From assembly GCA_036961205.1 (NCBI GenBank), contig JBALVI010000001.1, forward strand, positions 434,001 to 498,000: a stretch of DNA of 64,000 nt, given 5' to 3'. The notes under the pieces were generated by a model that did no database searches, was not told where the DNA came from, and worked only from the letters and a program-made list of their open reading frames with translations. Origin of the DNA: CALJFL01 sp036961205. Lineage in GTDB: Bacteria; Pseudomonadota; Gammaproteobacteria; Pseudomonadales; Halieaceae. Shown piece after piece: positions 45,711 through 54,753 of this stretch. Made by a program: the position numbers and the translations under genes. Numbering within the stretch: position 1 is the stretch's first letter; each line of letters starts with the position of its first letter.

Positions 45711-46310
45711 ATGCCTATAAGCCCTCCCCGTTATTGCCAGATTCTAGCCACCGTTGTTATGGCTCTCTTCCTGAGCGCTTGTAGCGGGGTTGAAACCCGG
45801 CCGGATGATACCGAAGAATTTGCAGCTGCCAACTACACTTTTTACAGCTGGCGCACTGGACCGCTAAACAACACCAGTCAGTCTAGAGATCCCGTTTACG
45901 TGATGGACCCAATCGTACGCGCCGCTGTTGACGAAGAACTACGCAGCAAGGGCTATCGACTCAATCCGGAAAAAGCCCAGTTCAGTGTCGACTATTTGTA
46001 CGCGACCGGCATGCGCATGGGCCAAAAGGGCAGCGAAGCCAGCAATCTATCCAACTACCCCGGGGTAATCCCCAACCGCAATATTGATCAAGCTTCTATC
46101 GACAACGCACACGCTCTGGGAGGGGTCAAAGAAACCAACAATATAGCGCTGCAGTTTAATGATATGGGGCGTAAGGAGCAGGTGTGGAGCGTGATCATCA
46201 CCAAATTAGTAGAAGATGCCAACAGAGTCGATACGCCGCGCCTGCAAAAAAACATTCGCTCTGCAATTAGGGAGGGCCTGCGCACGCTGCCCACGGCCGC
46301 TAGCAGTTAA
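45711..46310 (+). CDS. DUF4136-like lipoprotein
   Basis: About 199 residues. Signal sequence and lipobox LSAC precede a domain resembling DUF4136 (YTFYSWRTGPL, VRAAVDEELRSKGYRL, FSVDYLYATGMRM), found in small lipoproteins of unknown role. ATG 45711 is preferred over the TTG at 45705. A TACTAT element about 65 bp upstream may be part of its promoter. It ends with a stop that overlaps the convergent dehydrogenase gene's stop by four bases. Confidence 0.78.
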   Translation: MPISPPRYCQILATVVMALFLSACSGVETRPDDTEEFAAANYTFYSWRTGPLNNTSQSRDPVYVMDPIVRAAVDEELRSKGYRLNPEKAQFSVDYLYATGMRMGQKGSEASNLSNYPGVIPNRNIDQASIDNAHALGGVKETNNIALQFNDMGRKEQVWSVIITKLVEDANRVDTPRLQKNIRSAIREGLRTLPTAASS

Positions 46311-47281
46311 GCGTCGTATACCTCAGGGTTAACACAGTGCGGCATTGGCACTCCCTGTAGTGCAGCGAGTGCATTCTCCACCGCAAGATCAGCCATCCTG
46401 GCTCTGGTAATTACCGTAGCACTGCCTATATGAGGCGCCAGTACTACGTTAGGTAGTTCCACCAGCGGATTATCAGCTGGCACCGGCTCGGTTTCAAAAA
46501 CATCGATACCCGCTGCGTAAAGTGCGCCAGATTTCAGCGCTTCTGCAAGCGCCGACTCATCGACAATTCCACCGCGCGCCGTATTGATTAGCACCGCTCC
46601 AGGTTTCATCATTGAAATATGGGCAGCGTCGAGCAGGTTGCGCGTGTCGTCGTTCAACGGCACATGAACACTGACAAAATCACTGCGCAGGAGAAGCTCC
46701 TGAAGCGTGACTTGCTCAATACCGGCCAGCGTTTTTTCGCTACGGTTAAAACCCAGCACTTTCATGCCAAATCCGGAGGCGCGCCTGGCGACTGCCTGAC
46801 CAATTTCTCCCAACCCGATAATTCCCAGCGTTGCGCCGCTCACGTCCTTGCCGGTAAAAAAGTCTGGCGACCAGGCATTCTCTGCACGCCAATTACCCTG
46901 CCGAACAAAGCGGTCAGCCTCTCCCACTCGCCTGGCTGCAGCCAATAACAAAGCAAAGGTGGCATCGGCAGTTGTATCAACCAGGACACCCGGGGTATTG
47001 CCGACGGGAATGGATCTTCCGCTAAGCGCCGGCAAGTCGATATGATCCACGCCTACCGAAACACTGGAGACAAATTCCAGATCCGGCATCGCCGCCAGTA
47101 GCGACTTATCCAGATTATCCGTGAGCATGCAAATCAGACCCTGACACCCTGCGAGTTCTTCCTGAAGAGCGCCCGGCGGTAACAGGCCAGGCCCCATCCA
47201 GACATTTAGGTCACAGTGCTGGGCCAGCTCGTGGATACGATCACCTGGTAACTGGTGGCTTACAAAAACTTTTTTAGTCAT
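46307..47281 (-). CDS. D-isomer-specific 2-hydroxyacid dehydrogenase (glyoxylate/hydroxypyruvate reductase-like)
   Basis: A 324-residue NAD(P)-dependent enzyme from ATG 47281; the frame is open to 47446 but that region is not conserved. It has the Rossmann motif LGIIGLGEIGQAVARRASGFG, the Arg in INTARGGIVDE, the Glu in DVFETEPVP and the catalytic His in LAPHIGSAT. It would reduce a 2-oxoacid such as glyoxylate or hydroxypyruvate, or act on another D-hydroxyacid. It is divergent from the cupin gene. Confidence 0.9.
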   Translation of the reverse strand: MTKKVFVSHQLPGDRIHELAQHCDLNVWMGPGLLPPGALQEELAGCQGLICMLTDNLDKSLLAAMPDLEFVSSVSVGVDHIDLPALSGRSIPVGNTPGVLVDTTADATFALLLAAARRVGEADRFVRQGNWRAENAWSPDFFTGKDVSGATLGIIGLGEIGQAVARRASGFGMKVLGFNRSEKTLAGIEQVTLQELLLRSDFVSVHVPLNDDTRNLLDAAHISMMKPGAVLINTARGGIVDESALAEALKSGALYAAGIDVFETEPVPADNPLVELPNVVLAPHIGSATVITRARMADLAVENALAALQGVPMPHCVNPEVYDA

Positions 47282-47454
47282 ACCGCGAGGATACCTTATG
47301 CGACGCTGGTGACAAGCTATTACGTGCTTGTTGTGTCGCAAAATGTCACTATCGTCCCCGCGAATTAACTCACGCTGAGAGGGGAACATCTTTAGACCAA
47401 GCCGGTCGAACCCTTTTCTCAAATTAGTTTTTATGACGGCGAACACGGAGCCTT

Positions 47455-48147
47455 ATGAGCAACAACACTGACACGATCAATGGTGATCTTTCACAGCGAA
47501 TAGCGGTGGACACCGCTGCCATGCAATGGACCGAGAGTCCTGGTGGCCATGTGCAAAGAAAGCGCCTTCACCGAGTTGGCCCGCCTGAGTCAGGCCAGGT
47601 AACTTCGGTCGTTCGTTATGAGCCAGGCGCAAAATTCCCCGGCCACGAGCATCCCGAGGGAGAAGAAATTCTGGTGTTAGATGGCGTTTTTTCAGACGAA
47701 CACGGAGATTGGCCCGCTGGAACCTACCTGATCAATCCTGAAGGTTTCTCCCATGCGCCTTTTTCAGTCGAGGGCTGCACTTTATTTGTGAAGCTTCGAC
47801 AGTTGCCCGGCAACGACCGCCAACATATTGCAATCGATACATCCGAGCTGCAGTGGAAACCTTCTGTACGTAAAAGCGTTAGTTGGAAGAAGCTCTACGC
47901 GCAGGAACCGTACTCCGATTTTATGCGCCTGGAAGCGTGGGACACACCCTCAGAACTGGGTCAGCTCAATTTTCCGCAGGGCGCAGAACTGTTCATTCTC
48001 AATGGCAGCTTCTCTGACGAATCAGGCGACTATGCCCGTCATTCCTGGTTGAGAATTCCCGTAGGCGGGAGCCTCACTCCCACCAGTAATGACTACTGCG
48101 AGCTGTATATCAAAGAGGGCGGTTTCAACTATTTAAAAGCGAACTAA
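47455..48147 (+). CDS. Double-cupin protein, ChrR-like
   Basis: A 230-residue protein with two cupin repeats. The first retains the metal motif (HEHPEGEEILVLDG). The second has the same beta-barrel strands (LFILNGSFSDESG) but NFPQGAE replaces the His ligands, so only one site is likely to bind metal. Such ChrR-like cupins occur as anti-sigma factors or as small enzymes; no sigma factor is adjacent. Its stop overlaps that of the convergent SDR gene by four bases. Confidence 0.82.
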   Translation: MSNNTDTINGDLSQRIAVDTAAMQWTESPGGHVQRKRLHRVGPPESGQVTSVVRYEPGAKFPGHEHPEGEEILVLDGVFSDEHGDWPAGTYLINPEGFSHAPFSVEGCTLFVKLRQLPGNDRQHIAIDTSELQWKPSVRKSVSWKKLYAQEPYSDFMRLEAWDTPSELGQLNFPQGAELFILNGSFSDESGDYARHSWLRIPVGGSLTPTSNDYCELYIKEGGFNYLKAN

Positions 48148-48908
48148 ATAGTTAAGCCGCCGTCCACCACAATGCATTCGCCGTTGGTATAGCTGCTCGC
48201 GTCGGAGACCAGGTAAAGCATAGTTCCGGCCATTTCTACGGGCTCTGCATGGCGCGACATAGGAATGAGCTTTATTGCCTCCTCATAAATTTCGTCATGG
48301 GTAAACAGGGCACCGGCAAACTTGGTTTTGGTCAATCCTGGCAGCAACGCATTGCAACGAATACCCAGACCACCACACTCTTTGGCGAAAGCTTTGGTCA
48401 TGTTAATAACTGCCGCCTTGGTAATTGAATAAATGCCCTGCATAGGGCCGGGCTGCAGGCCGGCGATGGAAGCAGTATTGACGATCACCCCCCCGCCCTG
48501 TTCTCGCATAATCTTGCCCGCCTCTATCGACATGAAGAAATATCCACGAATGTTGACGTCTATTGTTTTGTTGAATGCGCGCAGGTCCGTATCCAGAATA
48601 TGGCCAAAGTAAGGATTAGTTGCGGCGTTATTAATACAGATATCAAGGCGGCCGTGAGCAGCTTTGATATGATCGAAGGTCGCGCGAATATCGTCCAGGT
48701 TGCCAACATGACAGGCAAAGCCTTCGGCACTGCCACCGGCAGCAACGATCGATTCTGCGACTGCCTTACAATCATCGATTTTACGGCTTGAAACAATAAC
48801 ATGAGCGCCCTGCTCGGCCAGCAACCGTGCTGTCTCCTCACCAATACCGCGACTAGCACCGCTTATCAGGGCTATCTTGCCGGTCAGATCAAACAAATTT
48901 GTCGCCAT
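48144..48908 (-). CDS. Short-chain dehydrogenase/reductase
   Basis: A 254-residue classical SDR: cofactor motif SGASRGIGEETA, NNAATN, catalytic Ser in NTASIAGL, YSITK and the C-terminal ECIVVDGGLTI. Length and motifs are normal. Related proteins act on secondary alcohols or acyl intermediates. It lies 72 bp downstream of the MFS gene on the same strand and may share its transcript. Substrate unknown. Confidence 0.92.
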   Translation of the reverse strand: MATNLFDLTGKIALISGASRGIGEETARLLAEQGAHVIVSSRKIDDCKAVAESIVAAGGSAEGFACHVGNLDDIRATFDHIKAAHGRLDICINNAATNPYFGHILDTDLRAFNKTIDVNIRGYFFMSIEAGKIMREQGGGVIVNTASIAGLQPGPMQGIYSITKAAVINMTKAFAKECGGLGIRCNALLPGLTKTKFAGALFTHDEIYEEAIKLIPMSRHAEPVEMAGTMLYLVSDASSYTNGECIVVDGGLTI

Positions 48909-48980
48909 GTGTAATTCCTGTCAGTTAAATTCGCGAAGGTAAATTTGAAGTCGCCAGATACTACGTGGTCAGCGTTTTTG

Positions 48981-50153
48981 TTACACCTTTCCTGTTCGCA
49001 CTAGCGGTGGCTCTCGCAGCGCCCAGATAAAGTAGTACACCAGAAGAACCGCTGACACCAACCACACCGCTCTGTAGCCCGCCAAGGCCAGTACCGAACC
49101 GGCCATTAATGGTCCAACAACCCGGCCCCAGGCCGCCGCAGAACTGGTGGTGCCCAGCATACGCCCCTGCAGGGCTGGCGAGGTTCTGATACTCGTTATG
49201 GTATTTAGAACAGGCATACAAAGCGTCGCGCCGGTCATGGCAACAAACATGGAGCCCACCATGAAAACCATTGTTTCCGAGAAAGCGGCCGTCAGTACGC
49301 CGAGCAGGAAGCAAGCTATGGATAATCGCAATAGGGCCAACTCACCCAGCGCCCTGATCAGAGTACCCATCAGCAGGCCCTGGACCAGGGCCATAATTGC
49401 ACCCTGAATGCCGAATACAATACCCACCTCACGGGCCCCCCAATGCAACAGATCCGCCACCCACAAAGGGAACAGATAAGTAAAACCACTGACACAGCTG
49501 GTGTGCACCAGATACTGAAACACCAGCAGCCGATTACCGGACTGACGCAATACCTGATAGGTTGAGACCCGAGGTTGATTCAGGTGCTGGTCCCGATGGG
49601 CAGCACGACGTTCTGCAGACAGGGATTCAGGCAGGAAGATTGCAGCGGCCAACATGGCCAGAATCGACATCAATCCAGCGACCAGACACGGCAGCATAAA
49701 ACTGCCACTGTCGCCAGATAGCAAACCACCCATGACTGGCCCTAGCACCAGGCCCATGCCAAACGCCGCGCCAATCAAGCCCATACCCCGGGCGCGATTT
49801 TCCGAGGTAGTAAGATCCGCCATCATCGCTGATGCAACACCAATGTTGCCGGCCACCAACCCGGCAAAAGCACGGGCACAATAAACCATCCAAAGCTCTG
49901 AAGAATTTGCCAATAAGACATAGGCCACCGCCGAACCAACCAGACAGATCATAATCACTGGCTTACGTCCGATACGATCAGACAGGCGGCCCCAGAAGGG
50001 GCCACAGAGCCCAGAGCACGCGGCATAACTAACGATTATGAGCGCGATATCCATTTTGCTGGCGCCCAGCTGTGGTGACAGAAAAGGAAGAATTGGAATA
50101 ACAATGCCGAATCCAATCAGATCCAGCAGCACTACACCGAAGAGAATCGGCAT
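48981..50153 (-). CDS. MFS transporter, TetA-like
   Basis: A 390-residue inner-membrane protein of the major facilitator superfamily with about 12 helices. Motif A is GRLSDRIGRKPV after helix 2 and motif C lies in FGMGLVLGPVMGG. The pattern is that of tetracycline- and multidrug-type H+ antiporters, though resistance cannot be inferred. It starts 4 bp after the GltS gene, so is in an operon with it. Confidence 0.88.
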   Translation of the reverse strand: MPILFGVVLLDLIGFGIVIPILPFLSPQLGASKMDIALIIVSYAACSGLCGPFWGRLSDRIGRKPVIMICLVGSAVAYVLLANSSELWMVYCARAFAGLVAGNIGVASAMMADLTTSENRARGMGLIGAAFGMGLVLGPVMGGLLSGDSGSFMLPCLVAGLMSILAMLAAAIFLPESLSAERRAAHRDQHLNQPRVSTYQVLRQSGNRLLVFQYLVHTSCVSGFTYLFPLWVADLLHWGAREVGIVFGIQGAIMALVQGLLMGTLIRALGELALLRLSIACFLLGVLTAAFSETMVFMVGSMFVAMTGATLCMPVLNTITSIRTSPALQGRMLGTTSSAAAWGRVVGPLMAGSVLALAGYRAVWLVSAVLLVYYFIWALREPPLVRTGKV

Positions 50154-50157
50154 GGTC

Positions 50158-51351
50158 TTATCCGAACACTTTTAGCAAAACCGAGATAACCACAGCGTTC
50201 GACATGTCGATGAAAAATGCACCCACCAGAGGCACCACCACAAAGGCTCTGGGTGCGGGCCCCAGGGCTTTAGTCACAGCGGTCATATTGGCGATCGCCG
50301 TGGGTGTAGCACCCAGTGCCATACCAGCATAGCCAGAACACATCACCGCGGACTCATAGGTCCCGCCCAATGCACGGAATACTATAAAGATCACATAGGC
50401 CAGAATTAGCACCACCTGGACGAGTAGCAGCACAACCAGCGGGCCGGCAAGGTCGGCCAGCATCCACAGCTGCAAACTCATCAGCGACATGGACAGGAAC
50501 AAACCCAGGCTGAGATCGGAAACCAGTGCCAGAGACCGTGACCCTGTCGGCCACTCGTATCCAGGCATGACGCGGGGGATGGTATTGGTCAGAATAATGC
50601 CCGCGAAAAGGCAGGCGACAAAATCGGGCAGAATAAGGCCCCAGCCTACACAAAGCTGATTTAGATGGAGGCCCAGGCCAATAGCCAGCGCAATAATAAG
50701 GAGTACCTTGAGAATACCGTCAACGTTGATAATCTCGTGTTCCTTGTAGCGAAAGCCAATCGTTAGCTCCTCTTCGGACTCTGGCACCAACTTGTGTCGC
50801 CAAATCAGATAGCGCGCTATAGGTCCACCCGCAATACCCCCAAAAATGAGCCCAAAGGTGGCGCAGGCGAGGCCTATTTCAAATGCGTAGGTGAGGCCGT
50901 GCTCACTGACAAAAACCGGGGCCCAGGCTATCGCGGTGCCGTGGCCGCCGCTGAGACTGACCGAGCCCGTCAACAAACCCAGCAAAGGCGCCTGCCCGGT
51001 GACAACTGCCACTCCGATACCGGCCAGATTTTGGATAAACAGATAACCAGTAGCCAGCAACAGTAAAGTAATTAACGCCTTACCACCCTGGCGCAGCACT
51101 TCCACCTTGGCGGACAAGCCGACCGTGGTGAAGAAAACCACCAAAAGCATGTCGCGGTTGGCCAAGTCGAAACTGAACTCTATCTCCAACAGCCCATAGA
51201 CCAGCCACACCAGCAGCGACGCCACCAGGCCGCCGGATACCGGCTCTGGAATATTGTATTCACGCAGCACGCGCAACTTATCGTTTAAATAGCGCCCGAG
51301 ATAAAGCACCAGAATTGACACGATGAGCGTTTGGCGGGCGTCCAGTTCCAT
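50158..51351 (-). CDS. gltS: Sodium/glutamate symporter
   Basis: A 397-residue inner-membrane symporter with about 10-12 hydrophobic helices. The family features SGGHGTAIAWAP in the first half and MCSGYAGMALGATPTAIANMTA in the second, the inverted-repeat cores of GltS, are present. The start at 51351 is an ATG; TTG 51354 is less likely. It begins 3 bp after the stop of a lipoprotein gene and overlaps its translation region. It imports glutamate with Na+. Confidence 0.9.
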   Translation of the reverse strand: MELDARQTLIVSILVLYLGRYLNDKLRVLREYNIPEPVSGGLVASLLVWLVYGLLEIEFSFDLANRDMLLVVFFTTVGLSAKVEVLRQGGKALITLLLLATGYLFIQNLAGIGVAVVTGQAPLLGLLTGSVSLSGGHGTAIAWAPVFVSEHGLTYAFEIGLACATFGLIFGGIAGGPIARYLIWRHKLVPESEEELTIGFRYKEHEIINVDGILKVLLIIALAIGLGLHLNQLCVGWGLILPDFVACLFAGIILTNTIPRVMPGYEWPTGSRSLALVSDLSLGLFLSMSLMSLQLWMLADLAGPLVVLLLVQVVLILAYVIFIVFRALGGTYESAVMCSGYAGMALGATPTAIANMTAVTKALGPAPRAFVVVPLVGAFFIDMSNAVVISVLLKVFG

Positions 51352-51354
51352 CAA

Positions 51355-52155
51355 TCACCCAGGTCGGAATGTCGCGACAACCAGGTCTTCTCGGGTCAGG
51401 GACAGTCCTCCATTAATCCGTTGATAAGCTGTGATAGAACCCAGCACCTGTAAATACCTCTGTTCCAGACCACTGTCATTAACACAAGCCATACGCGTAC
51501 CGGCCAGCGGTCCCAAACTGAGCAGTGCGCCCTTGAGGGCGCCGCCAGCGAGTTCGAACGGACCCATGTAGCGGTTGCAACCAGAAAAACCAGAGAGTCG
51601 CATCTCCTCAGAGTCGAACAACAGGTCTATTGGTTTACCCTCGGCGTCGGTTTCTATCACTTCACCCTCGAGGGTTTCGAGTATCCAGGTAGTACCCCGA
51701 AGTGGTGCGATGCCTGCGGACTCCGGAACAGCACTGACCATGACCTCTACCGGGTTGGTCGCGAATGGATTGATGTAGTCCGTATTGGTGAAAATAAGTT
51801 TGCCCTGCCGCCGAATAGTGGCCCGCAATGCATAGTGCATGCCCTCGTTAATCTGGGCTGGCTGGAAGTCGATGACGAAAGGAAAGGGCGGGGCGCCTTC
51901 AGGGGTCATCATAACCGTCGCTAGCACCGAGGCCATGGCATCTGGCCGCGACACATCCTGTAACTGAATCTCCAGCTCAGATCCGGGACGCAGCAGAATC
52001 CGTTCTCGGTAAACCACTGTGCCCTCTATCTTACCCATCGCGCCCTCAGGAAGGTTCTCAGAGTTGCCACCCCCCTCGCAGCCGATCACGGTCAGAAGGG
52101 GGATAAGCAGCAGTGCCGGCACTGCCGAGCGTAACATCTTGCGGGCGATCTTCAT
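51355..52155 (-). CDS. Lipoprotein with YbaY-like and META domains
   Basis: A 266-residue lipoprotein (lipobox VIGC, Cys26). Residues about 40-150 form a YbaY-like beta domain (IEGTVVYRERILLRPGSELEIQLQDVS). Residues about 152-262 form a META/HslJ domain (LRGTTWILETL, LSGFSGCNRYMGPFE). Both domains also occur alone; HslJ is tied to heat-induced envelope functions in E. coli. This fusion faces the periplasm. It lies 41 bp after the NTF2-like gene and 3 bp before gltS, so it is part of the same run. Confidence 0.85.
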   Translation of the reverse strand: MKIARKMLRSAVPALLLIPLLTVIGCEGGGNSENLPEGAMGKIEGTVVYRERILLRPGSELEIQLQDVSRPDAMASVLATVMMTPEGAPPFPFVIDFQPAQINEGMHYALRATIRRQGKLIFTNTDYINPFATNPVEVMVSAVPESAGIAPLRGTTWILETLEGEVIETDAEGKPIDLLFDSEEMRLSGFSGCNRYMGPFELAGGALKGALLSLGPLAGTRMACVNDSGLEQRYLQVLGSITAYQRINGGLSLTREDLVVATFRPG

Positions 52156-52196
52156 CTCGCTACCCTCTCTTCGGTTTCAATTACAGCGATCACTAA

Positions 52197-52580
52197 CTAA
52201 CTGGCCAACTGCTGCAGCATTTCGCCCATCCGCTGGTGCAGGGTATTGACGCCCTTCAGCGGCCTCACCATCACCTTGAACTCAATAATCTTCCCTTCCT
52301 CATCGAAGGTCATAATATCCACACCATTAACAGTGATGCCGTCCATATCACAGACAAACTCAAGCACTGCGTGTTGGCCGCTGACAATCTCCTTGGTGTA
52401 CTTGAAGCCCTCGTTAAACACCTGCATGGCGCCCGTTAGGTAAAGAATGGTGATGTCCTTACCCTCTTGCGGGGTGTGTACCACCGGGGACAGAAATACG
52501 CAGTCCTGGGCGATAATTTCACCTAATCGGGATGGATCGCGCTGTTGCATGATGTCGTGCCAGATCTCTAACGCATTCAT
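52197..52580 (-). CDS. SnoaL/NTF2-like protein
   Basis: A 127-residue alpha+beta cone-fold protein from ATG 52580. The GTG at 52589 is less likely. The pattern WHDIMQQRDPSRLGEIIAQDCVFLSPVVH with the later FDEEGKIIEFKVMVRPL is typical of the SnoaL-like/NTF2-like superfamily, which includes isomerases, dehydratases and non-catalytic binders. First gene of the run toward the META lipoprotein and gltS. Function unknown. Confidence 0.82.
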   Translation of the reverse strand: MNALEIWHDIMQQRDPSRLGEIIAQDCVFLSPVVHTPQEGKDITILYLTGAMQVFNEGFKYTKEIVSGQHAVLEFVCDMDGITVNGVDIMTFDEEGKIIEFKVMVRPLKGVNTLHQRMGEMLQQLAS

Positions 52581-52669
52581 ATTGTGCACTTCTATTAGTT
52601 ATTGCCTGAATTAGAGATGGTAGCAGGTTTGGTCTGCCGTCCCTTGCCGTAGCCTAGCCGCCAGCCCTG

Positions 52670-53017
52670 CTAGATCTCGACTTCCCGCTGGAACTCGGTT
52701 TCGATTTTTTGTTGGTCTTCATACTGGGCGATACCGCGTTTGCCAGTAGAGTCCTTCATGCGCTTCTGATAGCGCTGCTTTCGGTAGTAGGCCACCAACT
52801 TCGGAAACCGCTGGGCCTCGGTTTCCCCTGCGATCAGCTCTTCGATAAAAGCGATATCGACGCCTACCCGATAAGCGATACGGCTGGGACGAATTTTATG
52901 GGCGTGAAACTCAGCAACAATATGAATTTGCTGTTCGCGGGTGTGCTCGCAATTCCTGGAATATCCAAAAGGCGGCGATGGCGTGCGGGTGTCTTGTTGT
53001 CGATCGATGTTTGGCAT
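52670..53017 (-). CDS. Conserved hypothetical, possible helix-turn-helix
   Basis: A 115-residue basic protein. A central segment (HAHKIRPSRIAYRVGVDIAFIEELIAGE) could be a helix-turn-helix. The C-terminus is Lys/Arg/Gln/Glu-rich and probably helical. The Shine-Dalgarno before ATG 53017 is weak; a plus-strand open frame over the same region (52709-53113) is less protein-like. Not recognised. Confidence is limited to a coding call. Confidence 0.55.
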   Translation of the reverse strand: MPNIDRQQDTRTPSPPFGYSRNCEHTREQQIHIVAEFHAHKIRPSRIAYRVGVDIAFIEELIAGETEAQRFPKLVAYYRKQRYQKRMKDSTGKRGIAQYEDQQKIETEFQREVEI

Positions 53018-53230
53018 AAAGGAGTTTTAGCAGTTGTCTGCAGAAATGCCAACTGTATATTTGTAAAAGTCAGGCTTGTCCGCTGCCGCGGCTGGCACTG
53101 TGGCCCGAAATGACCGCTTATTCTGGTTAATTTCTAGCCAGTGCGCGACTATAATCTGCAATCCAAAAATTCGTCGATACCGATATTTGGCCAGCTTTTC
53201 AATGGGCCATCTAGCAAAGAGGATCTACCC

Positions 53231-54691
53231 ATGAATGCACCACAGCAAGTACTAACACAGAGTGATGTTGAAGAAAAAATGCAGCAGGTTCTTGCTGAGC
53301 AGAAACAGGATTACCTGCGAGAGGGTGCGGTCACCGCAGAATCAAGAATCGACCGCCTGGACCGCGGTATCGACGCCCTGTTGAAATATCAGGATAAAAT
53401 TGTCGAGGCGCTCAACGCAGATTTTAGCTGCCGGTCTCGTGAAGTTACTCTGCTGTCCGATTTGGGCCCCTCTCTCCTGCCAATGAAACATGCCAAAAAG
53501 CACTTGCGGAAGTGGATGAAGCCGCAGAAACGACCCGCAATGTTTCCACTGGGCTTGCTGGGCGGACGCGCACGAATTGAATATCAGCCACTGGGCGTTG
53601 TCGGCGTTATCGCTCCCTGGAATTTTCCAGTCAATCTCACCTTTGGCCCATTGGCGGGAATACTCGCAGCTGGCAACCGCGCAATGATCAAACCCTCGGA
53701 GTTCACACCGGCAACGTCGTCCGTTATGGCCGAAATGGTGGCCGAAGCCTGGGACGAGAAAGAAGTCGCCATCTTTGACGGCGGACCTGAAGTTGGCCAG
53801 GCCTTTTCCGGCCTCGCTTTTGATCACCTGCTGTTCACTGGCGCCACCTCGATTGCCAGGCACATTATGGCGGCGGCCGCCAAAAACCTGGTACCCGTCA
53901 CGCTGGAGCTGGGTGGCAAATCTCCCGTGATTATTTCCCGCTCAGCGGATATCGAGAAAAGCCTGGGCCGAATAATGTTGGGCAAAACGTTAAATGCGGG
54001 GCAGATCTGCCTGGCACCCGATTACCTCATGGTGCCAGAAGAGAAACTACACGAAGTAATAGCGGCCGCCCAGAAGGCGGTGGGCGAGATGTATCCAAGC
54101 ATTCTCAATAATGATCAGTACACCTCCGTTGTGAACGAGCGTCATTTTGATCGTTTGAAAGGATATCTTGCGGAGGCTGAAGAAAAGGGCCAGAAAATCA
54201 TTGCTATCAACCCGGCCAACGAAGATTTCAGCCAACAAGACGGCACTCACAAAATACCGCCTACCCTGATACCCGAGCCAGCAGATGGCCTAAAGGTGAT
54301 GGAAGAAGAACTGTTTGGGCCCTTGTTACCCATTCTCACATACAAGGAATTCGACGAAACGATTGCCTATGTCAACAGCAAGCCTCGCCCTCTGGCCGCT
54401 TACTATTTTGGTCAGGACAAGCAGGAAGAAGAGGCGGTGCTAACCCGAACAACGTCCGGGGGAGCCTGCATCAATGATGTGATTATGCATATCACCCACG
54501 AGGAGTTGCCTTTTGGAGGGGTTGGGCCCAGTGGCATGGGGTCCTACCATGGCCACCAGGGCTTCAAGACCTTCAGCCACGCCAAGTCGGTTTATCGCCA
54601 GACCGGGATCAATGTCGCCAAGCTTGGTGGCATGCTCCCGCCTTACGGTAAAACCACGGACAGCACGATCAAAATGCAGCTCAAAAAGTAG
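53231..54691 (+). CDS. Coniferyl-aldehyde-type aldehyde dehydrogenase
   Basis: A 486-residue NAD(P)-dependent aldehyde dehydrogenase. ATG 53231 has GAGGA 7 bases upstream; the frame is open to 53141 but without a good site. The fold shows PWNFPVNLTFGPLAGILAAGN, the glutamate motif TLELGGKSPVI and the catalytic cysteine in NAGQICLAPDY. Compared with classical ALDH, it has the shorter, CalB/ALDH3-like C-terminus (THEELPFGGVGPSGMGSYHG). It oxidises an aliphatic or aromatic aldehyde to the acid. Monocistronic, ending at a terminator. Confidence 0.9.
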   Translation: MNAPQQVLTQSDVEEKMQQVLAEQKQDYLREGAVTAESRIDRLDRGIDALLKYQDKIVEALNADFSCRSREVTLLSDLGPSLLPMKHAKKHLRKWMKPQKRPAMFPLGLLGGRARIEYQPLGVVGVIAPWNFPVNLTFGPLAGILAAGNRAMIKPSEFTPATSSVMAEMVAEAWDEKEVAIFDGGPEVGQAFSGLAFDHLLFTGATSIARHIMAAAAKNLVPVTLELGGKSPVIISRSADIEKSLGRIMLGKTLNAGQICLAPDYLMVPEEKLHEVIAAAQKAVGEMYPSILNNDQYTSVVNERHFDRLKGYLAEAEEKGQKIIAINPANEDFSQQDGTHKIPPTLIPEPADGLKVMEEELFGPLLPILTYKEFDETIAYVNSKPRPLAAYYFGQDKQEEEAVLTRTTSGGACINDVIMHITHEELPFGGVGPSGMGSYHGHQGFKTFSHAKSVYRQTGINVAKLGGMLPPYGKTTDSTIKMQLKK

Positions 54692-54705
54692 CTGTACGAA
54701 AATCT

Positions 54706-54730
54706 AAAGGGCCCTTGTGGCCCTTTTTTT
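54706..54730 (+). terminator. Rho-independent terminator after the ALDH gene
   Basis: Stem AAAGGGCC / GGCCCTTT with a CTTGT loop and a following T run. It lies 14 bp after the ALDH stop codon and works for the plus strand. The opposite gene ends 24 bp further on. Confidence 0.9.
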
Positions 54731-54753
54731 GGCTGCAAATTTGGTGTCATAGG

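Noticed and set aside
52709..53113. Plus-strand open frame over the small helix-turn-helix gene
   Set aside because: The minus-strand frame has more protein-like composition and a coherent basic/helical pattern; still, coding status is not certain.
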